Source: Prolixibacteraceae bacterium (lineage in GTDB: Bacteria > Bacteroidota > Bacteroidia > Bacteroidales > Prolixibacteraceae). Taken from it: a DNA stretch of 64,000 bases. How positions within the stretch are numbered: position 1 is the stretch's first letter; each line of letters starts with the position of its first letter. The notes beneath the pieces are model-generated. The model was not told where the DNA came from. It did no database searches and was given only the letters and a program-made list of their open reading frames with translations. The stretch lies in contig CP082230.1 in assembly GCA_019856515.1 (NCBI GenBank), positions 992,001-1,056,000 on the forward strand. The letters are read 5' to 3'. Shown piece by piece: positions 8,130-18,602 of this stretch. Position numbers and translations under genes: made by a program.

Positions 8130-11100
8130 TTACCAACTAATCGTAACCTGTCCATTTCCAGCTCGCACCGCATTACCAGTTGTTGTATTACTCGTCGTAT
8201 ATACACCTTGTCCTCCAACATACCCAGAACCGCCACCGCCACCGCCGTGTGTATTTCCAAGTCCACCGCCATACCAGCCGCCACCGCCGCCGCCATACCA
8301 GCCGGAAGTCATTCCTGAAACAGCACTAGCTCCATTTCCCAAAGATCCATTAATTGATCCACTACCACCTGAAATCTGAGTACCTCCATTTCCTCCACCA
8401 TATGAGCCGCCTGCAGAACCTCCTGCTGTTCCACCACCTGTACCACCATAGCAATTCGAATTATTAGTAGCACCACCACCGCCACCAGCGACAATTACTC
8501 TATCATTTAAGCTTGTACCTCCGATTCGGATATCTGAGGCACCACCACCGCCACCACTTCCACTAATAGAGTTGTTTCCCATTCCGGCACCACCTCCATT
8601 ATAAGCTATTGTGCCTGGTGTACTTGCGGCAAACAGTCCTTGTCCAACTTGTCCAACATAAACATAAATTATAGTTCCTGGAGTAACTGCAACATCTGCT
8701 TTGGAGTAGCCACCTAAACCGCCAGAATTAGTACCTGACCATCCTTGAGCTCCCCACGCAGAAACAGTAACTGAAGTTACTCCTACAGGAACTTCAAACA
8801 ACTGTACTGATCCAGTATATGAAAATGTCTTTGAGCCAGTTGCTATTGCTAAAAACGGCTGAAAATTAAACCACTTAACCCCATCAGAAACCAATTTCAT
8901 CCAATTATTATTCATTTCTGTTCCTAATATTGCTGAGGTAGTTTTATTCACTGAATCATACCATATCTGCTGTGAATTACTTGTATTAACTGTAACAGAT
9001 TTATTTGACATATTCTTAATGATAAACTCTTTACCTGATACACCTGAAGCTAAGGGTAAGGTCATCGTTGCATCAGTTGCTCCTGTATAAACTACATACT
9101 TATCCTCTTCTAAAATACTATATGACGAAGTTACAGTGGTTATATTAGATTGAATTCCTGACATTCCTCCAATCACAGTCCAAACAGTTCCATTATAGTA
9201 ATTATATTCATTTGTTGAAGTATTATAAAGCATCAGTCCAGCTGCTGGAGTTGTAATAACATCACGTTGAGTTTCTGTCATACGTGGGATCAATATCCCT
9301 TTGCTACTACTTGAAATATTCAATACTGCTGAAGACTCATTACTTCCTGTTCCAACCGTCAAACCGCCAGAAACACTTACATCTGAATTCGCAGTTAACT
9401 TCTCATCAACTGTTAATTTCTTATTAATGGTAACATCACCTAAAGTTCCTATAGACAAACCCTTATCTGTCCCATCATGACTTAACCAATGTGATCCCAA
9501 ATCAATATTCTGAGTCGCTTCATGACTCCCTAGATTATCCTTCAGTCCCGACAAATCGACACTGTTTCCATTTAAAATGCTTAAACTTGTACCCGAGAAA
9601 CTCAAGGTCTGATCATCAGTATTGATACTACTAATATCAATACTATTTCCTCCACTTAGAGCCAAACTACTCGATGTTAAACTCAAAGTCTGACGATAAG
9701 GTGACAAATCAACTGTCGTTGCATCATTGGTTAAACTTAAAACATCTGTTGCCAAACTCAAATCCTGAATATCTGACATCGATAGATCAACAGTATTACC
9801 TCCTGTAATACTCAAGTTGTGACCAGAAACAGACAACAACTGCTCATCCGTATTATCTAAATAATCAGACAAATCAACTGACGTAACATCACTTGTTAAA
9901 CTCAATGTATTACCGACCAAAGAAAGATCTTGATTATCTGTATTATCCAAGTATACAGACAGGTCAACATTATTACCATTACTTATCCCTAAGATATTTG
10001 TAGATGAGGTAAAGGTCAACGTCTGGGCATATTTACTTAAATCGGCGGATGTTGCTGAACGGGTTAATGTCAACGTATTTCCCGTCAAACCTAACTCCTG
10101 GCTATCCGTACTTGCAAAACCACTTAAATCAACATTGTTCCCATTAGAGATAGACAACTGAGTACCAACCAAACTCAACGACTGTTGATCCGTATTATCT
10201 AAATATTTACTTAAATTTATTGTAGATCCATTCAATGATAAGGACAAATCATTACCCGTTAAATTCAAATTCTGCAACTCATTCTGTGGATCTGAATCTC
10301 CTTCGATATTTTCTATAAACTCCTCCTCCCATCTCGAACCATTCCAAACCAATACAGTACGTGAGACTCCTGTAGCATTTTGTAACTTCGTATAAGTCAA
10401 ACTATGGTCTTGAACCTTATCTGCATTGACAGAACCAGATCCCAAATGACTATTAAGAACTGTACCCGAATTTAATATTACCACACCACTACTCGTTACG
10501 CCAATCGCACCAGTTAGAGTCTTACTCTCCCAATTACTACCATTAGCTACGATTACATTACCTCCAGTCTTGTCCGAACTATTGATGTCTGAAATATCAT
10601 TCAAACTAGAGACACTCTTATCAATCTGACTCCATGTATAGTCTCCTGATTCGGCAGTTATAACTCCGGTTCGTCCAAAAACAGATATCACATTGTTCGT
10701 ATTACTAATCTTACTCCAACCTGAAGAGGTACCTAAAACAACATCTCCTGAATTAAAGTCTACATTACCACTGCCTAAATTAACAGTACCATTCTGTGAT
10801 GCGACATAATACTTTCCTGAAATACCAGTGTCCCCATCACTCAATGTTGGTGTATTGGTACTAGGATCCCAAACACCTTGATAATCTAAGGTCCCTGTTA
10901 TAGGGGCTGGATCCCAACGGCTTCCATTCCACTGCAATACTTCATCTGTATTCGCGGACATAGAAGAGAGTTTCGTTCCATCAACACTACCATCTGCTAA
11001 TTTCAAGGTAGTAATAGAACCATTCATCAATTTACTACTAGTCACAGAACCATCCTTTAACTTACCCTCTGATATTGCACCATCCGAGATATCAATAGTT

Positions 11101-14100
11101 TGAATAGACAAATCTGCAATATCTGATGACACAACGGATCCATCAGATATCTTTTGGCTCGTAATCACATTATCCTTAATCGTTAGATCGCCATTACTAT
11201 TTAATGTAGCATCCCCGCCAATAGAAACAGTAGCATTGCCTGAGCTTGTTCCGATAAGCAACTCTCCACTTAATAAAGTATTTATCTTTTCTGGCGTAAC
11301 CGATGCGTTAGCCAACTCACTAGTTCCGACAGTACCTGCACCTAAATCAACATCAGCAGCAATCAATTTTGATGCGGTTACCACTCCTGTAAACACGGCA
11401 TTACCATTACTATCAAAACTCAATCCTTTATCTTCAACACCATAGCCAATCTTATTTGAACCCAACTTTAACTTCTCTGTAGCCTGATGATCCCCTAGAT
11501 TATCACGAAGTGGCGATAAATCAACGGTAGTACTACTTCCTGAAATGCCCAAACTATTACCACTTAGACTTAAATCTAACAGACTACTGATATCCACTCC
11601 TGTCCCCTCACTAATCTCAACACTACTCCCATTCAAACTTAAACTTTGACGATAAGGACTTAGACTAACTGGACTTGGATCATTGGTCAAACGCAACTCA
11701 TCCCCAACCAAACTTAAATCTTGATTATCCCCTGTTACAATACTCGATAAATCAACCGTATGGATTCCACCACTTATAGATAAAATGTTTCCTATCAAAG
11801 CCAACTCTTGATTATCCGTATTATCCAAATACTTATTCAAGTCAACCAGTGAAGCTGTATTAGAAATCTTCAACTCATTACTACTATTTAATGACAGCGT
11901 CTGAGCATCGGTATTGTCCATATATTTACCCAAATCAACCGAAGAGTGATCTTGGGTCAATGACAATACATTTCCTGTTAAAGAGAGGTCTTGCACTACG
12001 GACTGTGCAAGATTGTAAAAGTCAATACTGTTACCATCTTCAATACTCAACACTGTACCTGTTAAGGTCAGATTCTGACCATCTGTATTATCTAAGTATT
12101 TGCTCAAGTCAACACTTGTTGCATCATTCGATAAACTCAAACTATTGTCTGTTAAAGTCAGATCCTGATTATCCGTATTATCTAAGTATTTACTCAAATC
12201 CACCGTAGCACTTGTCTTGGTCAATCCCAACAGATTGGCAGAACTCAACGTAGGATCTTGAATCTCATCTGAGACCAAAGTACTTAAATTAACCTCTTCC
12301 CAAGCTGTGCCAGACCACATTAAAATAGTTCCTGTGGTTCCCGATGCATTCTGTAATTTGTTGTAGGTAATACGTTGATTCTCGATGATCGTATTACCAT
12401 TACCATCCATTAAAACATCTCCCTTCAAGGAACTACTGACCCATTGACTTCCATTACCAAGCAAAACATGGCCTGCATTAGGAGTAGAACTCAAAACTTC
12501 ACTTAGATCTGATAAAAACGAGGTACTCTTATCAATCTGTGCCCATGTATAATCTCCTGATTGTGCTGTAATTACTCCCTTCCGCCCAAATACAGTATTT
12601 ACTTCATTCGAATTATTTACACGATCCCACTTGCTTCCATCATACAAAATCCAATCTCCTGCAGAGAAACTCTGTGGTCCAGAACCAAAATCTTGGGTTC
12701 CTGAGGTAGACACCACATAAAAATCACCTTCAGAACCGTTACTGTCACTTACAGATGGAACATTGCTTTGGGCACTCCATGTACCTTGATAATTCAAAAC
12801 ACCTCCAAAACCACTAGGGACCCAAACAGAACCATCCCACCTCAAATAGTCATCCGTATTGGCATTCATTCCAGACAACTTACTTGCCGTAATTTGACTA
12901 TCTCCGATCTTTGATGTGGTTACAGAACCATCAAATAACTTGGAACTAACCACCGCACCATCCACAATATTTGTAGCAGTAACGGAATTCGGTGCTAATT
13001 TATCACTACTTACAGAACCTGACGCGAGCTTAGCACTTGTAATACTTTCATCCTCAATCTCAGATGTATTTATGGCTCCATTTCCCAATGCTATATCTGT
13101 TGCAATAACCTTGGGCGCTGTAACAAATCCTGTAAAAGTCGCGGATCCATTACTATCAAATCCCAAACCCTTATTATCCGATCCAAATCCAATCTTATGT
13201 GTTCCCAAAACAATCTGTTGTGTGGCAACATGATTTCCTAGATTATCCTTGATCGGTGTCAAATCAACACTATTACCTCGCTCAATACTCAATACACTGC
13301 CATCAAAGCTAAGGCTTTGATCATCTGTATTATCGTAATATTTACTCAAATCAACAGTAACACCACTCTTGGTCAATCCCAAAATATTAGAAGAGCTAAG
13401 CTGCAAATCTTGTAGATCATTACGCAATAAGGTCTGTAACTCGGTTTCCTGCCATGAATTACCATTCCATAACAAAATGGTACCATTGGCCCCGGATGCA
13501 TCTTGTAACTTACTATAAGTAATATGCTTCGACTCAATGGTCATCTTTCCATTCGAATCCATTGAAAGATCTCCGTGGACAGAACCACTATTCCAATGCG
13601 TTCCATCTCCTAATAAGATAAAACCTGCTGATGGATTCGCACTACCCACATCACTTAAGTCCGACAAAAATGAACTTGTCTTATCAATTTGTGCCCATGT
13701 GTAATCACCCGTCTGGGCTGTAACTTCGCCTTTTCGACCAAAAACAGAATTGACTTCACTAGAATTGTTTACGCGCTCCCACTTTAAACCATCATATAAT
13801 ATCCAATCACCTGGTGAAAAACTGATCGATCCAGAACCAAAATCTTGCGTTCCTGATGTCGATACAACATAGAAATCCCCCTTCGAACCTGTGCCATCAA
13901 CAATCGAAGGAACATTAGAAGAAGCACTCCATGTTCCACTATAATTCAATACGCCTCCAATACTACTAGGCACCCAAACAGATCCATCCCACTTCAAATA
14001 CTCATCCGTACTGGCATTCATACTGGAAAGACGATCCGATGTCACCTGTTGGAAACCAATTTTACTACTCGTTACAGATCCATCTGCTATCTTAAGTGTC

Positions 14101-15332
14101 GTAACAGCTCCATCTTGCAGCTTCACTTCAGAAACCGACCCAATTCCAATCTTTCCTTCTGTTACGGAATTATCCGATAGATGACCCGTCTGTACCGATA
14201 AATTTTGAATCTTAGTACCAGTTACCGATCCATTTGCCAATTTGGGGGTTGTCACAGATCCATCTTGCAATTTTAAAGAGTTAACCGCATTATCCTGAAG
14301 GTTAAATGTCCTCACCGCCCCTTCTTGCAACTTATCATGATTTATCGAAAGATCCATCAATTTCTGTGTAGAAACCGAACTGTCTGCCAATTTGGTCTCT
14401 GTAACAGAACCTTCTCCTATTTTTGAAGTAATCACAGATCCTGAAGAGAGTTTTGCACTTGTCACAGAACCATCAAGCAATTTTGACTCTGAAACGGAAT
14501 TGTCTGCCAATTTAGTTATACTCACGGAACCATCTGCAATCTTATTATTGGTAACAGAACCATTGGCTAATTTATTACTTGTGATAACACCATCAACTAA
14601 TTTTGAATTACTAACGGAATTATCTTGCAATTTACTTTGAGAAACGGCATTATCTGAAAGCTTACTATTATCAATAGCACCAGCAGCTATTTCTGTCCGA
14701 TTAATGCTTCCATCTGGAAGAACAATATCTCCTAAAATAGTAACTACATTACTAAATAATACATCACCATTACTGCTTATACTGATTCCTTCATCATCTC
14801 CATCTCCACTTATATAGTGAGAAAAAAGTATGATATTCTTGGTCGCTTCGTGATTACCTAAATTATCTTCCAACGGAGACAGATCAACACTATTTCCTGA
14901 AGAGATAGTCAATGTCGTACCATCCAAGGTCAAGGTCTGAGCCCCTAATGTCCCAGAAGGTAATTCTACAAAGCCTCCTCCTTTAGACAAAGTGATTACA
15001 TCGTCTGAAATACTTAATACTTGAATCTCATTGGTCGGGTCAAAATCCTTATCATTGACATTCGTTCCCAACTGCTCCCAAGCCGTTCCATTGTAATAAT
15101 AAAAACCAGATTGCCCATTGGTTTGATAAACCAAAAGACCTATGGATGGTGTAACAACAGCATTCCTCTCATCACGTAACATCCTAGGGATCAAAAGTCC
15201 TTTACTATTGGATTGAATCTCCAAAGCGGCACTAGGATCTGGAGTAAAATCACTTGCTCCGATACCAACACTTTGCCCATACAAAAATGGGGCCTGAAGT
15301 AAAAATAAAAGAAGGATATAGATACGTTTCAT
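8130..15332 (-). CDS. Giant phage-tail-fibre-like surface protein with glycine-rich tip (fibre copy 1)
   Basis: A 2,400-residue protein with a signal peptide (1-20, MKRIYILLLFLLQAPFLYGQ). A head module (about 21-90, SAALEIQSNSKGLLIPRM) is of the type common in Bacteroidota tail-fibre-domain proteins. About 210-435 holds over twenty decapeptide repeats of the type DGSVTSSKLA. Three long modules follow (about 460-610, 840-990, 1480-1640) built on LNYSGTWS and VFGRKGEVTAQTGDYTWAQ. Between and after them are arrays of about 30-residue repeats of the form DNTDNQDLSLVGNTLSLT (about 1030-1290, 1690-1930). The C-terminal about 225 residues are an ALK/LTK-like glycine-rich domain (WGAQGWSG, YVYVGQVGQG, GGGGGASDIRI, VIVAGGGGGA). 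Repeats and modules are those of trimeric phage tail fibres, but it is secreted and lies with T9SS genes. No sorting tail is present. Ligand unknown. Confidence 0.85.
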   Translation of the reverse strand: MKRIYILLLFLLQAPFLYGQSVGIGASDFTPDPSAALEIQSNSKGLLIPRMLRDERNAVVTPSIGLLVYQTNGQSGFYYYNGTAWEQLGTNVNDKDFDPTNEIQVLSISDDVITLSKGGGFVELPSGTLGAQTLTLDGTTLTISSGNSVDLSPLEDNLGNHEATKNIILFSHYISGDGDDEGISISSNGDVLFSNVVTILGDIVLPDGSINRTEIAAGAIDNSKLSDNAVSQSKLQDNSVSNSKLVDGVITSNKLANGSVTNNKIADGSVSITKLADNSVSESKLLDGSVTSAKLSSGSVITSKIGEGSVTETKLADSSVSTQKLMDLSINHDKLQEGAVRTFNLQDNAVNSLKLQDGSVTTPKLANGSVTGTKIQNLSVQTGHLSDNSVTEGKIGIGSVSEVKLQDGAVTTLKIADGSVTSSKIGFQQVTSDRLSSMNASTDEYLKWDGSVWVPSSIGGVLNYSGTWSASSNVPSIVDGTGSKGDFYVVSTSGTQDFGSGSISFSPGDWILYDGLKWERVNNSSEVNSVFGRKGEVTAQTGDYTWAQIDKTSSFLSDLSDVGSANPSAGFILLGDGTHWNSGSVHGDLSMDSNGKMTIESKHITYSKLQDASGANGTILLWNGNSWQETELQTLLRNDLQDLQLSSSNILGLTKSGVTVDLSKYYDNTDDQSLSFDGSVLSIERGNSVDLTPIKDNLGNHVATQQIVLGTHKIGFGSDNKGLGFDSNGSATFTGFVTAPKVIATDIALGNGAINTSEIEDESITSAKLASGSVSSDKLAPNSVTATNIVDGAVVSSKLFDGSVTTSKIGDSQITASKLSGMNANTDDYLRWDGSVWVPSGFGGVLNYQGTWSAQSNVPSVSDSNGSEGDFYVVSTSGTQDFGSGPQSFSAGDWILYDGSKWDRVNNSNEVNTVFGRKGVITAQSGDYTWAQIDKSTSFLSDLSEVLSSTPNAGHVLLGNGSQWVSSSLKGDVLMDGNGNTIIENQRITYNKLQNASGTTGTILMWSGTAWEEVNLSTLVSDEIQDPTLSSANLLGLTKTSATVDLSKYLDNTDNQDLTLTDNSLSLSNDATSVDLSKYLDNTDGQNLTLTGTVLSIEDGNSIDFYNLAQSVVQDLSLTGNVLSLTQDHSSVDLGKYMDNTDAQTLSLNSSNELKISNTASLVDLNKYLDNTDNQELALIGNILSISGGIHTVDLSSIVTGDNQDLSLVGDELRLTNDPSPVSLSPYRQSLSLNGSSVEISEGTGVDISSLLDLSLSGNSLGISGSSTTVDLSPLRDNLGDHQATEKLKLGSNKIGYGVEDKGLSFDSNGNAVFTGVVTASKLIAADVDLGAGTVGTSELANASVTPEKINTLLSGELLIGTSSGNATVSIGGDATLNSNGDLTIKDNVITSQKISDGSVVSSDIADLSIQTIDISDGAISEGKLKDGSVTSSKLMNGSITTLKLADGSVDGTKLSSMSANTDEVLQWNGSRWDPAPITGTLDYQGVWDPSTNTPTLSDGDTGISGKYYVASQNGTVNLGSGNVDFNSGDVVLGTSSGWSKISNTNNVISVFGRTGVITAESGDYTWSQIDKSVSSLNDISDINSSDKTGGNVIVANGSNWESKTLTGAIGVTSSGVVILNSGTVLNSHLGSGSVNADKVQDHSLTYTKLQNATGVSRTVLVWNGSRWEEEFIENIEGDSDPQNELQNLNLTGNDLSLSLNGSTINLSKYLDNTDQQSLSLVGTQLSISNGNNVDLSGFASTDSQELGLTGNTLTLTRSATSADLSKYAQTLTFTSSTNILGISNGNNVDLSVYLDNTDNQDLSLVGNTLSLTSDVTSVDLSDYLDNTDEQLLSVSGHNLSITGGNTVDLSMSDIQDLSLATDVLSLTNDATTVDLSPYRQTLSLTSSSLALSGGNSIDISSINTDDQTLSFSGTSLSILNGNSVDLSGLKDNLGSHEATQNIDLGSHWLSHDGTDKGLSIGTLGDVTINKKLTVDEKLTANSDVSVSGGLTVGTGSNESSAVLNISSSSKGILIPRMTETQRDVITTPAAGLMLYNTSTNEYNYYNGTVWTVIGGMSGIQSNITTVTSSYSILEEDKYVVYTGATDATMTLPLASGVSGKEFIIKNMSNKSVTVNTSNSQQIWYDSVNKTTSAILGTEMNNNWMKLVSDGVKWFNFQPFLAIATGSKTFSYTGSVQLFEVPVGVTSVTVSAWGAQGWSGTNSGGLGGYSKADVAVTPGTIIYVYVGQVGQGLFAASTPGTIAYNGGGAGMGNNSISGSGGGGGASDIRIGGTSLNDRVIVAGGGGGATNNSNCYGGTGGGTAGGSAGGSYGGGNGGTQISGGSGSINGSLGNGASAVSGMTSGWYGGGGGGWYGGGLGNTHGGGGGGSGYVGGQGVYTTSNTTTGNAVRAGNGQVTISW

Positions 15333-15432
15333 AAATAATTATTTAGTAGTTGACAAATTATGTTACAGTGAAACATTTATTATGAAACATTATAACATCG
15401 AATAAAGTTTTCAACTATTCAATGTTTTTTAA
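15333..15432 (-). promoter_or_regulatory. Shared upstream element of fibre copy 1
   Basis: About 100 bases before the fibre start are strongly conserved with the same region of copy 2 (27107-27206). Shared parts, read on the minus strand, are CATAATTTGTCAACT (about 25 bases before the ATG; ATAATTTG is close to the Bacteroidota -7 box TAnnTTTG), a direct repeat of ATGTTTCA with a 14-base period, and an inverted repeat with arms 15394-15403 and 15417-15426. One arm differs from copy 2 by one base, which turns a C-G pair into a U.G pair on the minus strand. Whether it acts as operator or RNA hairpin is open. Confidence 0.5.
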
Positions 15433-15633
15433 CACCGAATACTAAACACACTAAACCCACTACAAGGCATCCAATAACGAACACAGGCTAGAACGTTATT
15501 TTATAAAAAAGTATTTATTTCATAAAAAATTATGACACGGTATTTCAGGGAGTAAAAACACAAAAATTAACAATTCAATATAAATATATCCGTTACACGG
15601 TTTACCACACAACAGGCATATTAATCATAACAA

Positions 15634-15669
15634 AGCCTCTGAAACACATAAAATTGTATCACAGAAGCT
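15634..15669 (-). terminator. Weak hairpin after the OmpA gene of cassette 2
   Basis: Arms 15634-15641 and 15662-15669 pair over 8 bases (one U.G on the minus strand) about 25 bases past the stop of the 15694 gene. Only a loose T-rich stretch follows, so termination is weak or absent and reading into cassette 1 is possible. The rest of 15433-15693 is AT-rich with no gene. Confidence 0.3.
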
Positions 15670-15693
15670 CATTATATCTACGAAAAAATAATA

Positions 15694-17643
15694 TTATTTC
15701 TTTGTAAAACTAAATTTTACAGATCTACGAATAAGACGATCTTTTACCTTTCCAATATTTTCATAATTCTGTTGATCTATACCATTCCCCTGACTTGAGA
15801 TTTGAAAATCATGCACTCCTTCTGAAATTAAATATATTGATACTGATTTTGCTCTTTGAGAAGAAAGAGCTTTATTATAATTTGAATCTCCAATATTATC
15901 TGCATATCCTGTCAAGTGAATGCTATACGATGGGTTTGACTTAAGAAATAGAGCAACATCATCTAACTTCTTCAATTCACTATAGGTCAAACGAGAACTA
16001 TCAAAATCAAAGAATACATAATCAATTCGAAGATCTTCATTTTCACGATCAATCCAATAAACTGGGACTTGACTTATTTTTTCATCTTGATCTATTTCAA
16101 CAGGAAACGCCATCAAAACTTCTGACGTAACACTGCGAATCAAACACCCATCTTCGTCATAGACAATAGAAACATCACTCGATGCAGGAACATTAAAACT
16201 TAAATAGCTTTTACGGCCCAAATCATCAATATTATTTAAACCCTCTCTCATTGGATCAGGCATAGGAACAACATAAGATGAAATTCGTTTATTATCTCCT
16301 TTAACAACAACCCCCTCTATATTTCGACCGAAGACCTCTTGTTCTTTCCTAAATAATAAGACTTCTCGATAAATAGAATCTGGAAGAGAGAGTAATTCCA
16401 TATCCGTTTGTTGCTCTAATTCATTTTCCGAATCTAGCTGACGACGAAAATGCCACAATTGATCCTTGCCTGTTCCCTCAAAACGATTTGACAAAAAATA
16501 ACCTGTTGCGACAGAGTCTTCAATATAGCTAACATCATCACGTGAACTGTTTATAGGCTTTCCCAAATTCACCACCTTTGGGTCTTCAGAACCCAAAGAA
16601 ACCATAAAAACATCATAACCTCCATAACCAATATGCCCCTTACTTGAAAAGAATAAAACACCATCCTTCTCATAAGGATAACCCTCGTCATAAATCGTAT
16701 TAATTTCCTTTCCCATATTTATAGGATCGCTCCAACCGGTGGGCAGACACTCAACATAGTAGAGATCAAAACCACCATAACCTCCAGGCATATTGGACAC
16801 AAAATACAACCGTCTACCATCAATACTCATAAAAGGATGGGTACAACCATATTCCGGATTATTAAAATCAAATGATTCTCCTTCTAAACGATCCTTGCGA
16901 AGATCCACCATATAGATATAGAGCATATTCTCCCCTCTACGACTAATCTTGCCCGAACGTAAGGCCTTCGAGGTTAAATAGCGCTCCTTCGAGGCATTTC
17001 CACTATAAATCAAAACGGAATCTCCTAACTCTTGCGCTCTATTCAGATTAAATGGCCAAGAGAATGACTTCATATACAATTCACGTTCGCCACTTCTTAG
17101 ATCAAACAATGTCAATTCATAATCTATATCCTCCTCTTGAACAGACATTAACAAACGATCTCCAGATTTACTTATTCCATTTATTCGATAAGTCCCTTCC
17201 ACGGGAATTTGAGACACCGAAATAAATCGATCACTTAAAACCTCCTGTCTACTCCAAATACATGATGCGACCAAATCTTCAGGAACCTGCCCCATCGAAC
17301 GATACACCTGCTCAGCCTCTTCATAACGCCCCAACAATCGCAAAACATTACCATAGTCCAACATATAAGTGGATGAGAAGGGCCATAAAAGCGATCGACT
17401 TCGATTATAATAAAACGCAGCTTGAACGGGATCTTGTAAATGGGAATAACTATGTGCCAACATCAATTCAATATCAACATCTTTTGACGAAACATCTAGC
17501 GGAGTGTAAATATCAATCACTTCCGTATAAAAACCTTCGTTGTAGGCTCTCAACCCCTTCTCATATAACTTGCGCTGACCAAAAGTCATTAACGGAACAA
17601 GCGAAAGAAAGAAAAGTAAATATCTAGTTAAAATTCTTATCAT
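15694..17643 (-). CDS. PorE-like T9SS-associated protein (TPR, PD40 propeller, OmpA), copy 2
   Basis: A 649-residue paralogue of the gene at 4040 with the same plan: signal peptide ending MTFGQ, TPR helices, PD40 propeller (about 150-410) and C-terminal OmpA domain (FFDFDSSRLTYSELKKLDD, GYADNIGDSNYNKALSSQRA). It should sit in the periplasm and bind peptidoglycan while its propeller meets the outer-membrane barrel. It is last in cassette 2, 27 bases after PorP. From the start to the motif DQLWHFRR the protein is about 95 percent the same as copy 1 by eye; past this point similarity falls sharply. DNA at 16443-16858 is almost base-for-base equal to 4772-5187, which suggests gene conversion. Confidence 0.88.
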   Translation of the reverse strand: MIRILTRYLLFFLSLVPLMTFGQRKLYEKGLRAYNEGFYTEVIDIYTPLDVSSKDVDIELMLAHSYSHLQDPVQAAFYYNRSRSLLWPFSSTYMLDYGNVLRLLGRYEEAEQVYRSMGQVPEDLVASCIWSRQEVLSDRFISVSQIPVEGTYRINGISKSGDRLLMSVQEEDIDYELTLFDLRSGERELYMKSFSWPFNLNRAQELGDSVLIYSGNASKERYLTSKALRSGKISRRGENMLYIYMVDLRKDRLEGESFDFNNPEYGCTHPFMSIDGRRLYFVSNMPGGYGGFDLYYVECLPTGWSDPINMGKEINTIYDEGYPYEKDGVLFFSSKGHIGYGGYDVFMVSLGSEDPKVVNLGKPINSSRDDVSYIEDSVATGYFLSNRFEGTGKDQLWHFRRQLDSENELEQQTDMELLSLPDSIYREVLLFRKEQEVFGRNIEGVVVKGDNKRISSYVVPMPDPMREGLNNIDDLGRKSYLSFNVPASSDVSIVYDEDGCLIRSVTSEVLMAFPVEIDQDEKISQVPVYWIDRENEDLRIDYVFFDFDSSRLTYSELKKLDDVALFLKSNPSYSIHLTGYADNIGDSNYNKALSSQRAKSVSIYLISEGVHDFQISSQGNGIDQQNYENIGKVKDRLIRRSVKFSFTKK

Positions 17644-17669
17644 CGTAAACTCTTTTTGGTGTTTAAAAA

Positions 17670-18602
17670 CTAAAAACGGGGACTTTGAATTCGAATCCTA
17701 CGCTTGTTATTTCGCTTAAAGGCATAAATAAGCATCACTTCATGACTACTAAAATGATCATGAACAATGGAACTATTCTGATAAGCATAACACAACTTTA
17801 AGTGTTCGGTTAACCCTACATTAAATAGTGCAAAAAACTCCTTGCGTGAGCGATAAGAAAAACCAACACCCAATCGACCTTTCCAACCCAACATCGCATT
17901 CAGATCATACTCTAAGGGAAGACTCGAAACATAACGAATCAACGTGGAGAGATTCAAATGAAAATCATCACTCAAAGGATATTCATAACCTCCTTGAAAA
18001 TATAGATGGACTTGTTGTGCATCAAAATTGGTTGTAACATCTTCTTCGCCGCCAACCATACGAACCTCACTGGTTAACATACTCGGGATAAAAATAGAAA
18101 AATAGAACCTCGGCATAAGATAATAAATCCCTAGTTGAAAATCGGGAGTAAACGTAGAGCTAATATCTGCTGAAAACAGGTCATCATTCGACTCTCTTGT
18201 GATCACTGAACTATAATCAACATTTTGCAAAACGCCACCGCCACTTATTCCAAAAGACAGATAGTGGTTCTTCTGCAATTTTAATCGATACGAATATGAA
18301 GCAAAAACACGCGTCTCTTTATGAACTCCAATTTCTGACTGGGTTAAAGTAAAACCCAAACCCATCTTTTCAAAAGGAATAGCTGCATTAACACTATATA
18401 CACGAGGGGCTCCATCAACACCAACCCACTGTTGACGAACCAAACCTGCAATACGAATATCATTATAACTCCCAATAGCAGAAGGATTAAAAAAAGCTTG
18501 ATGATACATATACTGACCGATCTCAATATAATTCTGACTTGAAACCCGACCAATAACAAGTAAAAGAAGCAAAGTAGTGATTATCTTTATTTGTAATTTC
18601 AT
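17670..18602 (-). CDS. PorP/SprF family T9SS outer-membrane protein, copy 2
   Basis: A 310-residue barrel nearly identical to the copy at 6002-6934 (same NYIEIGQYMYHQAFFNPSAI opening and same C-terminal KRRIRIQSPRF). I choose the ATG at 18602 (MKLQIKIITTLLL, signal peptide ending VSSQ). A longer frame from 18647 exists only because a 1-base difference joins the spacer to the gene; in copy 1 the same spacer is closed by a stop. Near identity to copy 1 suggests both barrels can serve either sorting-domain partner. Confidence 0.93.
   Translation of the reverse strand: MKLQIKIITTLLLLLVIGRVSSQNYIEIGQYMYHQAFFNPSAIGSYNDIRIAGLVRQQWVGVDGAPRVYSVNAAIPFEKMGLGFTLTQSEIGVHKETRVFASYSYRLKLQKNHYLSFGISGGGVLQNVDYSSVITRESNDDLFSADISSTFTPDFQLGIYYLMPRFYFSIFIPSMLTSEVRMVGGEEDVTTNFDAQQVHLYFQGGYEYPLSDDFHLNLSTLIRYVSSLPLEYDLNAMLGWKGRLGVGFSYRSRKEFFALFNVGLTEHLKLCYAYQNSSIVHDHFSSHEVMLIYAFKRNNKRRIRIQSPRF

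Noticed and set aside
11236..14640. Several 60-105 codon frames on the plus strand opposite the fibre genes
   Set aside because: They mirror the repeats of the minus-strand coding frame and carry no signals of their own.
8200..15300. Repeats in the fibre genes as a CRISPR or other non-coding array
   Set aside because: The repeats are in frame, differ at silent sites and lie within a single open frame of 2,400 codons.
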